From positions 1 to 38,026 of the forward strand of contig JADFFS010000016.1 of the NCBI GenBank assembly GCA_022568195.1: DNA of 38,026 nucleotides. Direction: 5' to 3'. The notes below the pieces were generated by a model. That model saw only the letters and a list, made by a program, of their open reading frames with translations, was not told the DNA's origin and searched no databases. The DNA comes from Chloroflexota bacterium (lineage in GTDB: Bacteria > Chloroflexota > Dehalococcoidia > Lucifugimonadales > UBA3495). Shown here one piece after another: positions 1-10,097 of this stretch (position 1 is the first letter of the stretch; each line of letters opens with the position of its first letter). The position numbers and the translations under genes were made by a program.

Positions 1-243
1 GACTTCTTTCCGACCGATACCAAAACCGGTCAACACGTCGCCTTCTTGGCCCAGCTTCCACAATGGGAGGTAGTGGCTGCGGGACGGGAGGGTGACCTCG
101 CTTGGGTGCAGATCAAGGACGACGACATATATATGATGCAATGGGGTAACGCGCCTAGCTCCATCGTATTCCTAGCAATGGCTAACGATCTTAGTGTGCT
201 CATGGCACTCGTTGAAGCTATGGTCTCGGCGGCCAGCGGATAG
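1..243 (+). CDS. hypothetical protein, 5'-truncated by window edge
   Basis: Frame open from base 1 (DFFPTDTKTGQHVAFLAQLPQWEVVAAGREGDLAWVQIKDDDIYMMQWG...) to TAG at 241-243; no family recognised. Confidence 0.4.
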   Translation, partial: DFFPTDTKTGQHVAFLAQLPQWEVVAAGREGDLAWVQIKDDDIYMMQWGNAPSSIVFLAMANDLSVLMALVEAMVSAASG

Positions 244-437
244 CGCATCGTAGCGTCCATAATAAAGGTTTAACGGGGGATCGCTGCAATCAACCCAACA
301 GACAATAGAGAGGAGGTGGTTCCCAGGAAGAGCGTTGGTATCCTAAGCAGGAGCGACGGGACTCTCGCTTAATATTGCCCCAATGCTGTCCAACTGATGG
401 GATCCACCTCATTACCACCGTATTAGTAACGCATATT

Positions 438-893
438 ATGAAAATACTGCTTTTACTTATTAGAGTAATTCTTGTTCCTGCAGGACTTTATCTGGGTTTG
501 ATGCAGGGCGGGTTGATCGGTTCAGATTATGGGGCGGGGGAATCGCTGTTTACGCGGCTTTGGATGAGTGTTGGGATTGCTGTTTCAGTGGGTGTTATTT
601 TTGGTTATTTCCTAAGGTCACTCTGGTGGCTTGCAATTGTGAGCGTGTGGATGACCATTTTTTTTGTGCCTTTTTATTTCCTGATTACGTTCCGTGGGGA
701 ATTATTGGCAAGTGTTTTGCGTGGTTTCGCCATGCTTTTGCCTATTGCAACGGTCCTCGGCTCTTCCTATTTAGGTGCATGGCTTGAGAGAAAGGGTAGG
801 GGCAGATTGGTTTTATTGGTAATACTAATCGGGATATTGGGAATTGTAGGGAGTATGTTGTTTGTAAATCTCGCAGGCACCGCACATGTTTAA
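438..893 (+). CDS. small integral membrane protein, unknown function
   Basis: ORF 375-893; internal ATG at 438 gives MKILLLLIRVILVPAGLYLGL... with several hydrophobic segments. Confidence 0.55.
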   Translation: MKILLLLIRVILVPAGLYLGLMQGGLIGSDYGAGESLFTRLWMSVGIAVSVGVIFGYFLRSLWWLAIVSVWMTIFFVPFYFLITFRGELLASVLRGFAMLLPIATVLGSSYLGAWLERKGRGRLVLLVILIGILGIVGSMLFVNLAGTAHV

Positions 894-978
894 CGTGGAC
901 CCCATCGGTTGTGCTTCCTCCGTTCTATTGACATGTCCCGCTCCTCCTTTACAGCCACAGCTGTCCCGGCTCTACTAG

Positions 979-1230
979 GGAAACCCCGATGCGGAGCCTC
1001 CCTCCTATGAGCTGGAGCATGTTTTCCCCTATCTGGTTACCGAGAACCTGCCCGTAGCTGGTTCGGGGGCTCATACCGCCAACCCTCTTTTCACCGGACC
1101 CATCGAGCCCCTGAAACCCTTCACCGAACGTTACCCCTGGCTGGTGCCCGCGGTGGTAGCCCTGGCGGCACTGTTGATCGGGGTCTTCCTGACCAGCCTC
1201 TTTCGCCAGCTAGGGGGATGCTTCCTCCCC
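979..1230 (+). pseudogene. possible 3' remnant of a membrane protein gene
   Basis: Open frame after TAG at 976-978 without a convincing start: NPDAEPPSYELEHVFPYLVTENLPVAG...PIEPLKPFTERYPWLVPAVVALAALLIGVFLTSLFRQL, protein-like with one C-terminal TM helix. Confidence 0.3.
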
Positions 1231-1263
1231 CACCCGCGCCGGAGTGAATGTCGGAGACGCGAC

Positions 1264-1380
1264 TCAAAATCTGCGACTCCGGTATTCGGACAGCCAGCGT
1301 ACCAACGCGCTGAGCAGCACAAGCAGCCCCATCACGATGGGAAAATAGCCCAGACCCGTGATTAGCCAGTCGCCCTTCAT
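1264..1380 (-). CDS. 38-aa single-TM small membrane protein, ATGA-coupled to the upstream MBL-fold gene
   Basis: MKGDWLITGLGYFPIVMGLLVLLSALVRWLSEYRSRRF; ATG (1380-1378) overlaps TGA (1379-1377) of the MBL ORF. Below the ORF-track size cutoff. Confidence 0.5.
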   Translation of the reverse strand: MKGDWLITGLGYFPIVMGLLVLLSALVRWLSEYRSRRF

Positions 1381-2210
1381 CCGCCGTTAAGCGAATAAGT
1401 CGCTCCCTGTTCCACGGCGCGACCTTCTTGCTTCAACTTTTCCAAGTGGGTGCGAACGTTGCGGGTAGCCGCGGAGCGAAGGTTTTTGCGTAGGTTTGCT
1501 GGATAGACCGCTTTGACCACTTCCTCCGCGCTGCGCTCGCCATCGGCCAGAGCGTCGAGCACCTGCTCCTCTCGCTGCTGCCTGTGCTCGATGTACCACT
1601 GGATGCGGGCCGTGGCGTTGTGTATCACCTGCCCATGTCCCGGGCAGATCAGGTCGGGCCGCTGGCGAGCCATCAGCTCCAGTGACGCCATGTACTGCTT
1701 GAGGTTGCGAACGCTGGACGAAGAGTTGCCCAGGATGGTGTCGCCGCTGAACAGGACCCGTTGCGCCCGCATGTAGTAAGCGACGTGGTCGTCCTCGTGA
1801 CCTGGGGTAAACAGCACCCGGAGGGAAACCCCGCCGCCGGTTTGAATCACCTCCCGAGAGCGGACCGGCGCCACGCAACCGGTGCCAAGACGGTGGGTGA
1901 GGAACGGCTCCAGCTTGGGATGGCAGCGCACCGGGCAGTCCAGCGCCTCCTGCAACCGGTCCAGTCCGCCGATGTGGTCCCCGTGGCCGTGGGTTATCAG
2001 AATAGCCGACATTCGCGGACGCCCCAACTCGGCGTGATACCGCAGGATTTGTTGGGTCCATGACCGGTAGGGTTCTCCAGAATCGACCATTACCATATGG
2101 TCATTGGGGTCCCCGACGAAGTATATCTGGGTCCCGCCGGGGTGCATGGCCCCGAAGGTGTTCTGGTCTTCCTGGATGTGGGTGCTGTAGATATGGTCGG
2201 TAATTTGCAT
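1377..2210 (-). CDS. MBL-fold metallo-hydrolase
   Basis: Metal-binding motif THGHGDHIGG, downstream GHEDDHVAYY, LFSGDTILG and CPGHG motifs. Confidence 0.93.
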   Translation of the reverse strand: MQITDHIYSTHIQEDQNTFGAMHPGGTQIYFVGDPNDHMVMVDSGEPYRSWTQQILRYHAELGRPRMSAILITHGHGDHIGGLDRLQEALDCPVRCHPKLEPFLTHRLGTGCVAPVRSREVIQTGGGVSLRVLFTPGHEDDHVAYYMRAQRVLFSGDTILGNSSSSVRNLKQYMASLELMARQRPDLICPGHGQVIHNATARIQWYIEHRQQREEQVLDALADGERSAEEVVKAVYPANLRKNLRSAATRNVRTHLEKLKQEGRAVEQGATYSLNGG

Positions 2211-2442
2211 GCCGGTCCCCTGTCTCTCGGAAATTGCGCGGAAACTTTGGTATCTAGATAGGCGCCCTGGTGCGGCTTGCGGTGTTCAAGTTGACCTTGG
2301 GCCGTCAAGGCGGGTCCCATGGGATAGTAGCGGCGTCACATACCGCCGTCAATGCCTGCCGCTGTGTTAATATGGCCCGCAGGCTGCGCCTGTACTAACG
2401 TAGGACACTGGTGCATTTGGGACACCAACGGAGTAGCTACCG

Positions 2443-4788
2443 ATGAGACGCACCCAAGACACTATGATAGGTCCAGAGGACCTGAGGGAGGCTCTGCCGC
2501 GAGTCGATGGCGTGGTGAAGCTCCAAGGTCTCGGATCATCGGTGGAAATATACCGGGACCGGTTCGGCATCCCCCACGTTCGCGCCGCCACCGAGCAGGA
2601 CGCTTTCTTCGCCCAGGGCTTTGTTACCGCCCAGGACCGGCTCTGGCACATGGAATATGATCGCAAGCGGGGCGCGGGCCGGTGGGCGGAGATGGTGGGG
2701 TCGCCGGCTCTGGAACAGGACAAAACGATGCGCCGTTTCCGGCTGGAAGCCAGCGCCCGGGCCGACTATGAGGCCAGCGGTCAGCGGTCCCGGACAATGC
2801 TGGACGCCTACGCCCTGGGAGTCAACGCATTCATCGAGACAACCGCCACGTTGCCGGTGGAGTACCGGATCACGGGCCTGTCGCCGGAGCCCTGGCAGCC
2901 TTGGGACGGCCTGGTGATTTACAAGGTGCGCCACATCCTGATGGGCGTCTTCGAGTCCAAGCTGTGGAGGGCCCAGGTCCTTGAGGGTGTCGGACCGGAA
3001 AAAGCAGCCCTGTTGTTCCCCGGATACCAGCCCGGACAGTTGCTCATCCTTCCACCCGGCATGACCTATACAGGTCCTCTGAGCGACAGCCTGGAGGAGC
3101 TAAGCCAAGGGGTGGCTGCCCTGAGGCACCTGAACGGCAGCAGTGGAGGCAGCAATAGCTGGGTGATTTCGGGAGACCGAACGGCTTCGGGCAAACCCCT
3201 GCTGGCCGGTGATTCCCACCGGGCCCTGGACACTCCCAACGTCTACTACCAGAACCATTTGTCCTGCCCCGATTTCGACGTTACCGGCCTCTCTTTTCCG
3301 GGAGTTCCCGGGTTCCCCCATTTTGGACACAACAAATCGGTAGCTTGGTGCGTGACCCACACGGGAGCCGATTATCAGGACCTTTACATTGAGCAGTTCA
3401 AAGAAGGCGACTCCAGCCAATATCTTTTCCAGGGCGAATGGCGGGAGGCCCAAGTTTATCCAGAGGTGATAAAGGTTAAGGGGGGCACCGACGAATATAT
3501 TCAGGTGTCGGTGACCCATCACGGACCGGTGATTTCCGGGGACCCGGAGAAGGGCGCGGCGCTGTCTTTCAGGTACACGGCCACCGACGGTCCCTCAATC
3601 TGGACCGAAACCCTTTGGAAGATGCTGCAGGCCGAGGACTGCGACGGGCTGATCGAGTCCATGCGGGAGTGGGTCGACCCGTGTCAGAATTTCCTGATTT
3701 CCGATGTTCACGGCAACTTCGGTTACTTTTGCCGGGGCCGGCTTCCCATCCGCTCTATGGCCAACGCCTGGCTGCCCGTTCCCGGCTGGACCGGGGAGCA
3801 CGAGTGGCAGGGCGACGTCCCCTTTGAGGAAATGCCCCGCTCAATGAACCCTGAGCAGGGATACATCGCCACGGCCAACAACCGGCCGGTGGGAGACGAC
3901 TACCCCCACTACATCTCCCTGGATTTCAATCCAGGCTTCCGGGCCCGGCGGGTGACCGACGGTTTGCTGGCGTTGAACCGGCCAGCGGCCTCGGACATGG
4001 CCAAGGTCCATGCCGAGCGGGTATCCATCCCGGCGCAAGCCTACGTTGGGTTTTTGAAGCAGGTGGAGCCACAGGACCCACTATCGGCCCTGGCCAGGGA
4101 AAAGTTACTGGCCTGGCCGGGACACATGGATGCCGGCCGAATCGAGCCCACCATCTACAGCGCTTTTCGGGATGCGCTGCTGAAAGACCTGTTGATTCAC
4201 AACCTGGGCGAAGACCTGGCGGACAGGGCGTGGGACACCGATGGCCGGGGATTGGGCATGTTCATGAACCGGCTGAAGGCCCGGCTGATTACCGTGATCG
4301 CCGAAGACGACCGGAGCTTGTTGCCCCCCGGCCAAGACTGGCCTTCCATGATGTCGCGCGCGCTGGCCAAAGGGGTAGCCGACCTGAAACAGCGCCTGGG
4401 AGACGACCTGGAGAACTGGCGCTGGGAGAAAATCCACCAGGCCCATCCCCGGCATACCCTATCCGACGCCTATCCCGAGCTGGCGGGTCTGCTGGATCCG
4501 CCGCCAATGCCGATGAACGGTGATGGGGATACCCCTCTGGCCGGGACCTATTCCACGGCGGACCCATTCAGAGTTACCTCACTGTCGGTGGCCCGCTATG
4601 CCTACGACCTGGCCGACTGGGACAACTCGTTGTGGGCGGTGCCCTTGGGCGCCTCGGGCCATCCGGGCAGCCCCCACTACCACGACCAATCGGAAACCTG
4701 GCGGCAGGTGCAGATGGTGCCGATGCTTTACGCCTGGGACCGGATCATCGCCCAGGCCGAATCCCAGCAGCGGTTGGAGCCCGCGTAG
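2443..4788 (+). CDS. penicillin acylase family protein (Ntn hydrolase)
   Basis: IYRDRFGIPHVRA, FVTAQDRLWHMEYDRKRGAGR, GGSNSWVISGDRTASGKPLLAGDSHR (nucleophile Ser region), C-terminal HPGSPHYHDQSE. Confidence 0.95.
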   Translation: MRRTQDTMIGPEDLREALPRVDGVVKLQGLGSSVEIYRDRFGIPHVRAATEQDAFFAQGFVTAQDRLWHMEYDRKRGAGRWAEMVGSPALEQDKTMRRFRLEASARADYEASGQRSRTMLDAYALGVNAFIETTATLPVEYRITGLSPEPWQPWDGLVIYKVRHILMGVFESKLWRAQVLEGVGPEKAALLFPGYQPGQLLILPPGMTYTGPLSDSLEELSQGVAALRHLNGSSGGSNSWVISGDRTASGKPLLAGDSHRALDTPNVYYQNHLSCPDFDVTGLSFPGVPGFPHFGHNKSVAWCVTHTGADYQDLYIEQFKEGDSSQYLFQGEWREAQVYPEVIKVKGGTDEYIQVSVTHHGPVISGDPEKGAALSFRYTATDGPSIWTETLWKMLQAEDCDGLIESMREWVDPCQNFLISDVHGNFGYFCRGRLPIRSMANAWLPVPGWTGEHEWQGDVPFEEMPRSMNPEQGYIATANNRPVGDDYPHYISLDFNPGFRARRVTDGLLALNRPAASDMAKVHAERVSIPAQAYVGFLKQVEPQDPLSALAREKLLAWPGHMDAGRIEPTIYSAFRDALLKDLLIHNLGEDLADRAWDTDGRGLGMFMNRLKARLITVIAEDDRSLLPPGQDWPSMMSRALAKGVADLKQRLGDDLENWRWEKIHQAHPRHTLSDAYPELAGLLDPPPMPMNGDGDTPLAGTYSTADPFRVTSLSVARYAYDLADWDNSLWAVPLGASGHPGSPHYHDQSETWRQVQMVPMLYAWDRIIAQAESQQRLEPA

Positions 4789-4810
4789 GGCTGGTGGTCT
4801 GTGATAGGAG

Positions 4811-5293
4811 TCAGCCGCCCTTCAGGTGACGCCCCAGCAGGTCGATGGCCGAATGGGCCGCGCCGTGCTTGGTGGCGTCCCGGTCGCCCTCCACGTGGAT
4901 CTCGATGGCCGAATCCTCGCCGTCTTTAACCGCCAACCCGACCCAGAAGGTGCCGATGGGTAGGCTTGAATGACCTTGGGCCGGTCCCGTAACGCCGGTG
5001 GTGGATATAGCGTAGTCGGTACCGGTCAACTCCAGCACTCCCCGGGCCATGGCTATCGCCATCTCGCGGCTCACACTGCCCTTGGTGTCGTACAGCTCGT
5101 CGGAAACCCCCAGGATTTTCTGCTTCAGTCCCCCGGTGTAGGCCACGACACCGCCGGGGAAGTACCGGGAGCTCCCGGGTACCGTGCCCAGCAAGTAGCC
5201 TACCAACCCGCAGGTACAGGCCTCGGCCACTGAAACCGTTTTTCCTTGGGCGGTTAATAGCGCCGCCAGTTCGCTGACTTCCATCTGGTGCAT
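4811..5293 (-). CDS. pncC: CinA C-terminal family protein (NMN amidohydrolase-like)
   Basis: VAEACTCGLVGYLLGTVPGSSRYFPGGVVAYTGGLKQKILGV and STTGVTGPAQGHSSLPIGTFWVGL; CinA_C hallmarks. Confidence 0.9.
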   Translation of the reverse strand: MHQMEVSELAALLTAQGKTVSVAEACTCGLVGYLLGTVPGSSRYFPGGVVAYTGGLKQKILGVSDELYDTKGSVSREMAIAMARGVLELTGTDYAISTTGVTGPAQGHSSLPIGTFWVGLAVKDGEDSAIEIHVEGDRDATKHGAAHSAIDLLGRHLKGG

Positions 5294-5377
5294 CTCCTTG
5301 GTTTTGAATTCCTGGCCACCAACCGTAGTCCGGTTGAGGGGCGATGCCCCTCAAACTCCCCGGAGGAACGCTGGGTT

Positions 5378-6133
5378 CTACCCCGGGTTTTGCAGCAGCA
5401 GGAAAAACTCCCGGTTGCCGGCGTCGCCCAGGATGGGCGAAGGGCACAGGTCGCGGACCCTCAAGCCCTGGTTCACCGCCCAAACGATGGTCTTGCCCAA
5501 GACTTTGGCGTGGATGACCGGGTCTTTTATGACGCCGCCCCGGCCCACGTCCTTCTTGGGGGCCTCAAACTGGGGTTTGACCAGCGCCACGATGAAGCCG
5601 CCGGCTTTGAGGTGCTGGATGGACGGGGGTAAGACCAGGGACAACGATATGAAGGACACGTCGACGGTTACCAGGTCCACCACCTGGGGCAAGTCGAAGG
5701 GGTAGCGGGCGTTTTGGCGCTCGATGACCGCTACCCGGGGATCCTGACGCAACCGGTAGCTTAGCTGCCCGTGCCCCACGTCCAGGGCGTATACCCGTTG
5801 GGCCCCCCGTTGCAGTAGACAATCGGTGAACCCGCCGGTGGACGCTCCTACATCCAGAACATTTAAGCCTTGCACCGAAAGACCGAAGCGCCCCAAGGCG
5901 TGGGCCAGCTTCAACCCGCCCCGGCTTACGTAGGGGATGGCGCCGCGCACCTCCAGGGCCGCCGCCAGGGGGACGATCGACGACGGTTTGAGCACCCGTC
6001 CCTGGGGGCTGAACACCAGGCCCTCCATGATCATGGTTTGGGCCTGCTCCCGGCTGGCCGCCAGGCCCCTTTCCACCATCAGCAGGTCGGCGCGCTTCCT
6101 TCCTCCGCCCTTGGCCCCGCCGCCCTTAGCCAC
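5378..6133 (-). CDS. tlyA: TlyA family RNA methyltransferase
   Basis: N-terminal S4 domain (KRADLLMVERGLAASREQAQTMIMEG), YVSRGGLKLAHAL, LNVLDVGASTGGFTDCLLQRGA, VALVKPQFEA. Confidence 0.93.
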   Translation of the reverse strand: MAKGGGAKGGGRKRADLLMVERGLAASREQAQTMIMEGLVFSPQGRVLKPSSIVPLAAALEVRGAIPYVSRGGLKLAHALGRFGLSVQGLNVLDVGASTGGFTDCLLQRGAQRVYALDVGHGQLSYRLRQDPRVAVIERQNARYPFDLPQVVDLVTVDVSFISLSLVLPPSIQHLKAGGFIVALVKPQFEAPKKDVGRGGVIKDPVIHAKVLGKTIVWAVNQGLRVRDLCPSPILGDAGNREFFLLLQNPG

Positions 6134-6172
6134 GGTAGCGCCGGTGCCTCCTCACGCCCCTTTGGGTGGTGC

Positions 6173-7819
6173 TCATGGCCGGTACTGGTCAACGCCGACC
6201 GTGGTGGGGCTGGGTCCGCTGGGGCTGATCAGGGTTTTGGCTCGGTCGGCGCCCACCACCAGGATATAGTAGCGGTCTGCGTTATCGAGCACCGGGACGG
6301 TTATGGCGAGGCGTTGCTCCTCGGTAAGATTCTCCAGCCATTTCCAGTTGGCGGCAACCCGGGCCTCTCCCTCCAGGGGCATGTATTGAATCATCTTGCC
6401 GAGGCTGGTGTTGGCGTGGAAGTGGATGAACTCTTTGGCGGCGCGCTTGGTGAAGCCCTGGGCCCCCACGGGCCGCGCCACGTCGGGCGGCATGAGAATC
6501 AGGCGCTCGGACACGTGCCGCTCGCCCAGGCTGCGGGTGCCGAAGGTTGCGCCGTAAGCTATGGTCTTGAGAAGTCCCTCCGCCGTGGTGTTCCCCTGGT
6601 CCTGCACGTCCAACTCGCCGTCGGTGATGAACACACTGACCGTGCTCTCCTGAGCGTTAAAGCCCTGGTCCACGTGGAAAGGCTCCCACGGGCTCATGTC
6701 CTCGTTCTCGGCGATGCAATGGACGAACTTGCGCGTGGTGCCGATGGTGTCCATGTCCATCTGGTTGGGATACCAATGGCCGATGTTTCGCAAGCACAAT
6801 GAGAAGGCTCGGCCGATGGTGATATTGACCCTGTTGTCCCGCCCCGGCCCCAAACCGGACCTGGGGTTGATGCCAAGCTCCTTGGCGATGGGACCGTTGG
6901 CGACCAGGATAGGGGCATGACAGCTGGTGGACATCAGAAGCGACTTGCCGCCGTGGGGGCCCATTTGAGACAACGCTTTAACCGCAGCGATGATCACGGG
7001 CATGTATTCGGGCTTGGCCCCTGCCATGGCGGCGTTGACCGCGATCTTCTCCACCGTGGCCAGGCCAAAGCCGGGAGGCATATCGCACACCAGGTGATCG
7101 GGCGGGAGGCTGGTACCCTTCAGGAGATCGTCCACCGCCTCCCGGGTAGCGGCCATGAGGGGAAAGCTGTCGCCCCAATCCCTATTGATGAACTCCTCAT
7201 TCATGCGAAGGACGGCATCCAGCCGGTCGTCGCCTTCGAAGCGCTCCACTACGGTGGTGTCTATGACATCGGCCCGGGCAATCCCATCGTCCTCGGCAGT
7301 CAGAACTCGGACGAGATCATCGAAGGCCAGCTCGGTCTGTCTGACGCATTCCTCCGCGGCCAGGTTCCGGTAAATGCGTGGAACCAGGACGAATCGCAGG
7401 TCCGGCATGGCGAAGGCGCGGGAGCTTGCGATGGCGTCGCCCTCAAAGCGGCCGGATACGATGGGCACCGCGGGCTTGCCCATCTTCTCGATCTCTATCA
7501 TGTCGTGGATCATCCACGAGCAGCACGTCCCTCAATCGGCCGTGGCGCCGATGACCAGGTCGCACTCCTCGGCCGCCTGTTTCACCAGAGGCGGCGAGAT
7601 CGGATAACCCGAGCCCGCATAAAACCTGGTCTCGCAGTGGTCGAACCGCTCTTCGAGCATCTCCCCCACTCTCTTGAGGGCAAGGTCTCCACCATGGGTG
7701 CCGCTCCACAGCAGGCCGACGGTTTTGTTGTCCAGGCTGGCCGGCCTGGGGTTGATGCCCCTGGCGGTCACCACTCCCCTTTGCTGGGCAACCGGGTTCA
7801 AAACTTCTAGCAGATGCAT
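6173..7819 (-). CDS. UGSC-family (seleno)protein, read through in-frame TGA as Sec (Sec96)
   Basis: ATG at 7819 preceded by GGAGGTGG. Frame runs ...ECDLVIGATAD-[TGA 7534..7532]-GTCCSWMIHDMIEIEKMGKPAV... and the two track ORFs 7532-8173 and 6173-7513 are in the same frame. Downstream hairpin at 7503-7519. Confidence 0.85.
7503..7519 (-). promoter_or_regulatory. putative bacterial SECIS hairpin (UGSC gene)
   Basis: mRNA TCGTGGA-TGA-TCCACGA, perfect 7-bp stem, G in the apical loop, loop starts 19 nt after the TGA. Confidence 0.7.
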
Positions 7820-7955
7820 CGGTCCACCTCCATTCAGTTGTGCTCTCGATTGGGTTGCAATCCCATGATGATCCCTCACCACGACTTGGCTTGGGCGCGT
7901 CACCGCTTGCTCGCGCAGAGACGCGCCGGGGGTCAGGGGTAAATAAGAGGAACGG

Positions 7956-8846
7956 TCACGGCCACATGATCCAGCCGGTGCGTTGTGTGCGGGCCCGGAA
8001 AAGGTGTCCCCCACCGGTGGTGACGTACAGGGTACGCATGTCGGCGTCGCCGAAGCAGCAGTTGGTGGGACGGTCCACCCGCATGGGGTGGGTTTCCAAA
8101 ACACGGCCCGTGGGCGAGAACACGTAAATAATAGGACCCGGGCCGCTCTGCTCCCATCCGGCGCAAACCACAATGTTGCCGTCGGCGTCCAGGGTCATGC
8201 CGTCCACACCACGTTGCACCCCCCGGTGGTCGATGCCGAATGTGTGCAACGTTTTGTAGCTGCCCAAAGAACCGTCGTCGTTGATAGCGTAGGCACGAAG
8301 CTGGCGGGGCTGGTCCTCAGAGTAGTCGCTTTGCGCCACGTAGAGGGTTTTTTGGTCCCGCGATATCAAAACCCCGTTGGGCCGGCTAACGTCGTAGGTG
8401 GCCCGTGCCAACTCCCACTGGCCGGCGCCCTTGGGGTCCAGCCGCAGCACCGACATGTGGTCCAGCTCTTGGTCTCCGGCCGACCCGTTGAAGGGATCGG
8501 TGAACCAGATGCGGCCCTGTTTATCCACGGCCAAATCGTTGGGGTTGTTGTGGGCTTTGCCATCAAATTCGTGAGGAAGGGAGCTTATGGTGGTGCCGTC
8601 CTTCTCGAACCGGACGATGCGGCGGCCAGCGCTTTGGCAACCATAGAGATTGCCTTGCGCATCAAAACATAGTCCGTTGGTGCGGTTGGTCCCGGTGAAA
8701 TACTCGGAAGTTTCACCTGTCTTGGGGTCGTAGCGCAGGATACGGTTGGCGGGAATATGGGTGAACAGCAAGGCCTGCCCATCCCAGACCGGCCCCTCGG
8801 TGGTGCCGCCGTAGGGGCCGGCGATCAGCTCAAAGTCCCAGCTCAT
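7956..8846 (-). CDS. SMP-30/gluconolactonase/LRE family protein
   Basis: EGPVWDGQALLFTHIPANRILRYDPKTGETSEY, NGLCFDAQGNLYGCQSAGRRIVRF, NDLAVDKQGRIWFTDP, SRPNGVLISRDQKTLYVAQSD. Confidence 0.93.
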   Translation of the reverse strand: MSWDFELIAGPYGGTTEGPVWDGQALLFTHIPANRILRYDPKTGETSEYFTGTNRTNGLCFDAQGNLYGCQSAGRRIVRFEKDGTTISSLPHEFDGKAHNNPNDLAVDKQGRIWFTDPFNGSAGDQELDHMSVLRLDPKGAGQWELARATYDVSRPNGVLISRDQKTLYVAQSDYSEDQPRQLRAYAINDDGSLGSYKTLHTFGIDHRGVQRGVDGMTLDADGNIVVCAGWEQSGPGPIIYVFSPTGRVLETHPMRVDRPTNCCFGDADMRTLYVTTGGGHLFRARTQRTGWIMWP

Positions 8847-8943
8847 GGGGTTGGCCTCCAGACACAGATTGGCGTGGCCCTGTCTGTATATTGGGCAGTA
8901 TATCCGGGTGGGGCTGGCCTGTCATCACATCGGCGCCAATGAG

Positions 8944-8973
8944 AAAGCCGGGGGAATTACGTCCCCCGGCTTT
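8944..8973 (-). terminator. hairpin terminator-like structure downstream of the ABC permease gene
   Basis: AAAGCCGGGGGA-ATTACG-TCCCCCGGCTTT perfect 12-bp stem. Confidence 0.6.
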
Positions 8974-9019
8974 GAGTTCTCGTGTTGATTGGCGGCGTGG
9001 CCTGGGTCTTCTCGCGGTA

Positions 9020-9943
9020 CTACCTTCCCCGCAGCTTGGGGTCCATTACGTCCCGCAGGGCGTCGCCCAAGAGGTTGACCGCGAAAACCACCACTGCTAT
9101 GGCGATCATGGGCGGTATTGCCAGCCAGGCCTGGGAGTCTATGAACTTCCTTCCCACCTGAAGCATGCCGCCCCAGGTGGGGATGTCCGGCGGGATGCCG
9201 ACGCCCAGGAAGCTAAGGGCCGCCTCCACGACGATGGCGAAGCCCACGCTGATGGTGACCAGCACGATGTAGGTGGCCGCCACGTTGGGCAGGATGTGGC
9301 GCAGCACGATTCGCACCGAGCCGGCGCCGATGGCCCGAGCCGCCAGCGTGAAGTCCAACTCCTTGATGCTGAGGACCTGTGAGCGTATCACCCGAGTTGC
9401 GCCTGGCAGCAATATGGCGACGAGGGCGATGATCACGTTGCGGTCCGAGGCACCCAGGGCCGCCATGAGCCCCAAGGCCAGGATGATGGGAGGGAAGCCC
9501 ATGAGGGCATCCACCACCCTCTGGACCACCAGGTCGGCTATTCCTCCCGCATAGGCGCTGAAAGCCCCGATGAGGGTGCCGGCGGTAATGCCCACCAGCA
9601 CGCTGATGACGGCGATTTTCAGGGAAATCCAGGCCCCGAACATGAGCCGGCTTAACGTGTCCCGTCCAATCTGGTCGGTGCCCAGGAACAGGTCGCCGCC
9701 CGGCCCCAGGAATTTCGCCCCCACGCCCGGCGCCAAGGGGTCGTGAGGCGCTAGGCCGGCAAACCGGGTCAGGACCGCGACGAGGACCACCGCGACGAGA
9801 ACCGCGGCGCCCGCCGCTCCCAATGGTTTATTCCGGGAAAAGCTCAACAACCCGACGAGGACACCGGCGGCGCCCGACGGTCTTGCCGGTAACCGCGTTT
9901 GTTCCTCAAGTTGGGCCGCGCTCCGAGTTTGGTCCACTCGCAT
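9020..9943 (-). CDS. ABC transporter permease, DppC/OppC-like
   Basis: GPGGDLFLGTDQIGRDTLSRLMFGAWISL, EAALSFLGVGIPPDIPTWGGML, DALRDVMDPKLRGR. Confidence 0.93.
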   Translation of the reverse strand: MRVDQTRSAAQLEEQTRLPARPSGAAGVLVGLLSFSRNKPLGAAGAAVLVAVVLVAVLTRFAGLAPHDPLAPGVGAKFLGPGGDLFLGTDQIGRDTLSRLMFGAWISLKIAVISVLVGITAGTLIGAFSAYAGGIADLVVQRVVDALMGFPPIILALGLMAALGASDRNVIIALVAILLPGATRVIRSQVLSIKELDFTLAARAIGAGSVRIVLRHILPNVAATYIVLVTISVGFAIVVEAALSFLGVGIPPDIPTWGGMLQVGRKFIDSQAWLAIPPMIAIAVVVFAVNLLGDALRDVMDPKLRGR

Positions 9944-10097
9944 CCTGCTACCTGTTTCTACAACTAGCTCGATTCATTCCTACTGAAGTGTCCCTCTGAG
10001 CCCCGATTCCATCGGTACTCCCGATGACCTACTCCCGCCCATTTCTTGGGAGTGCCGGTAGCAACCGGCCTGGCTCGCTCCCCTGGTTATGCGTTCT

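Noticed and set aside
5870-6802. 310-aa + strand ORF
   Set aside because: Overlaps tlyA and the UGSC gene antisense; low-complexity His/Gly/Ala-rich translation, no domain.
6917-7810. 297-aa + strand ORF
   Set aside because: Antisense shadow of the UGSC selenoprotein gene.
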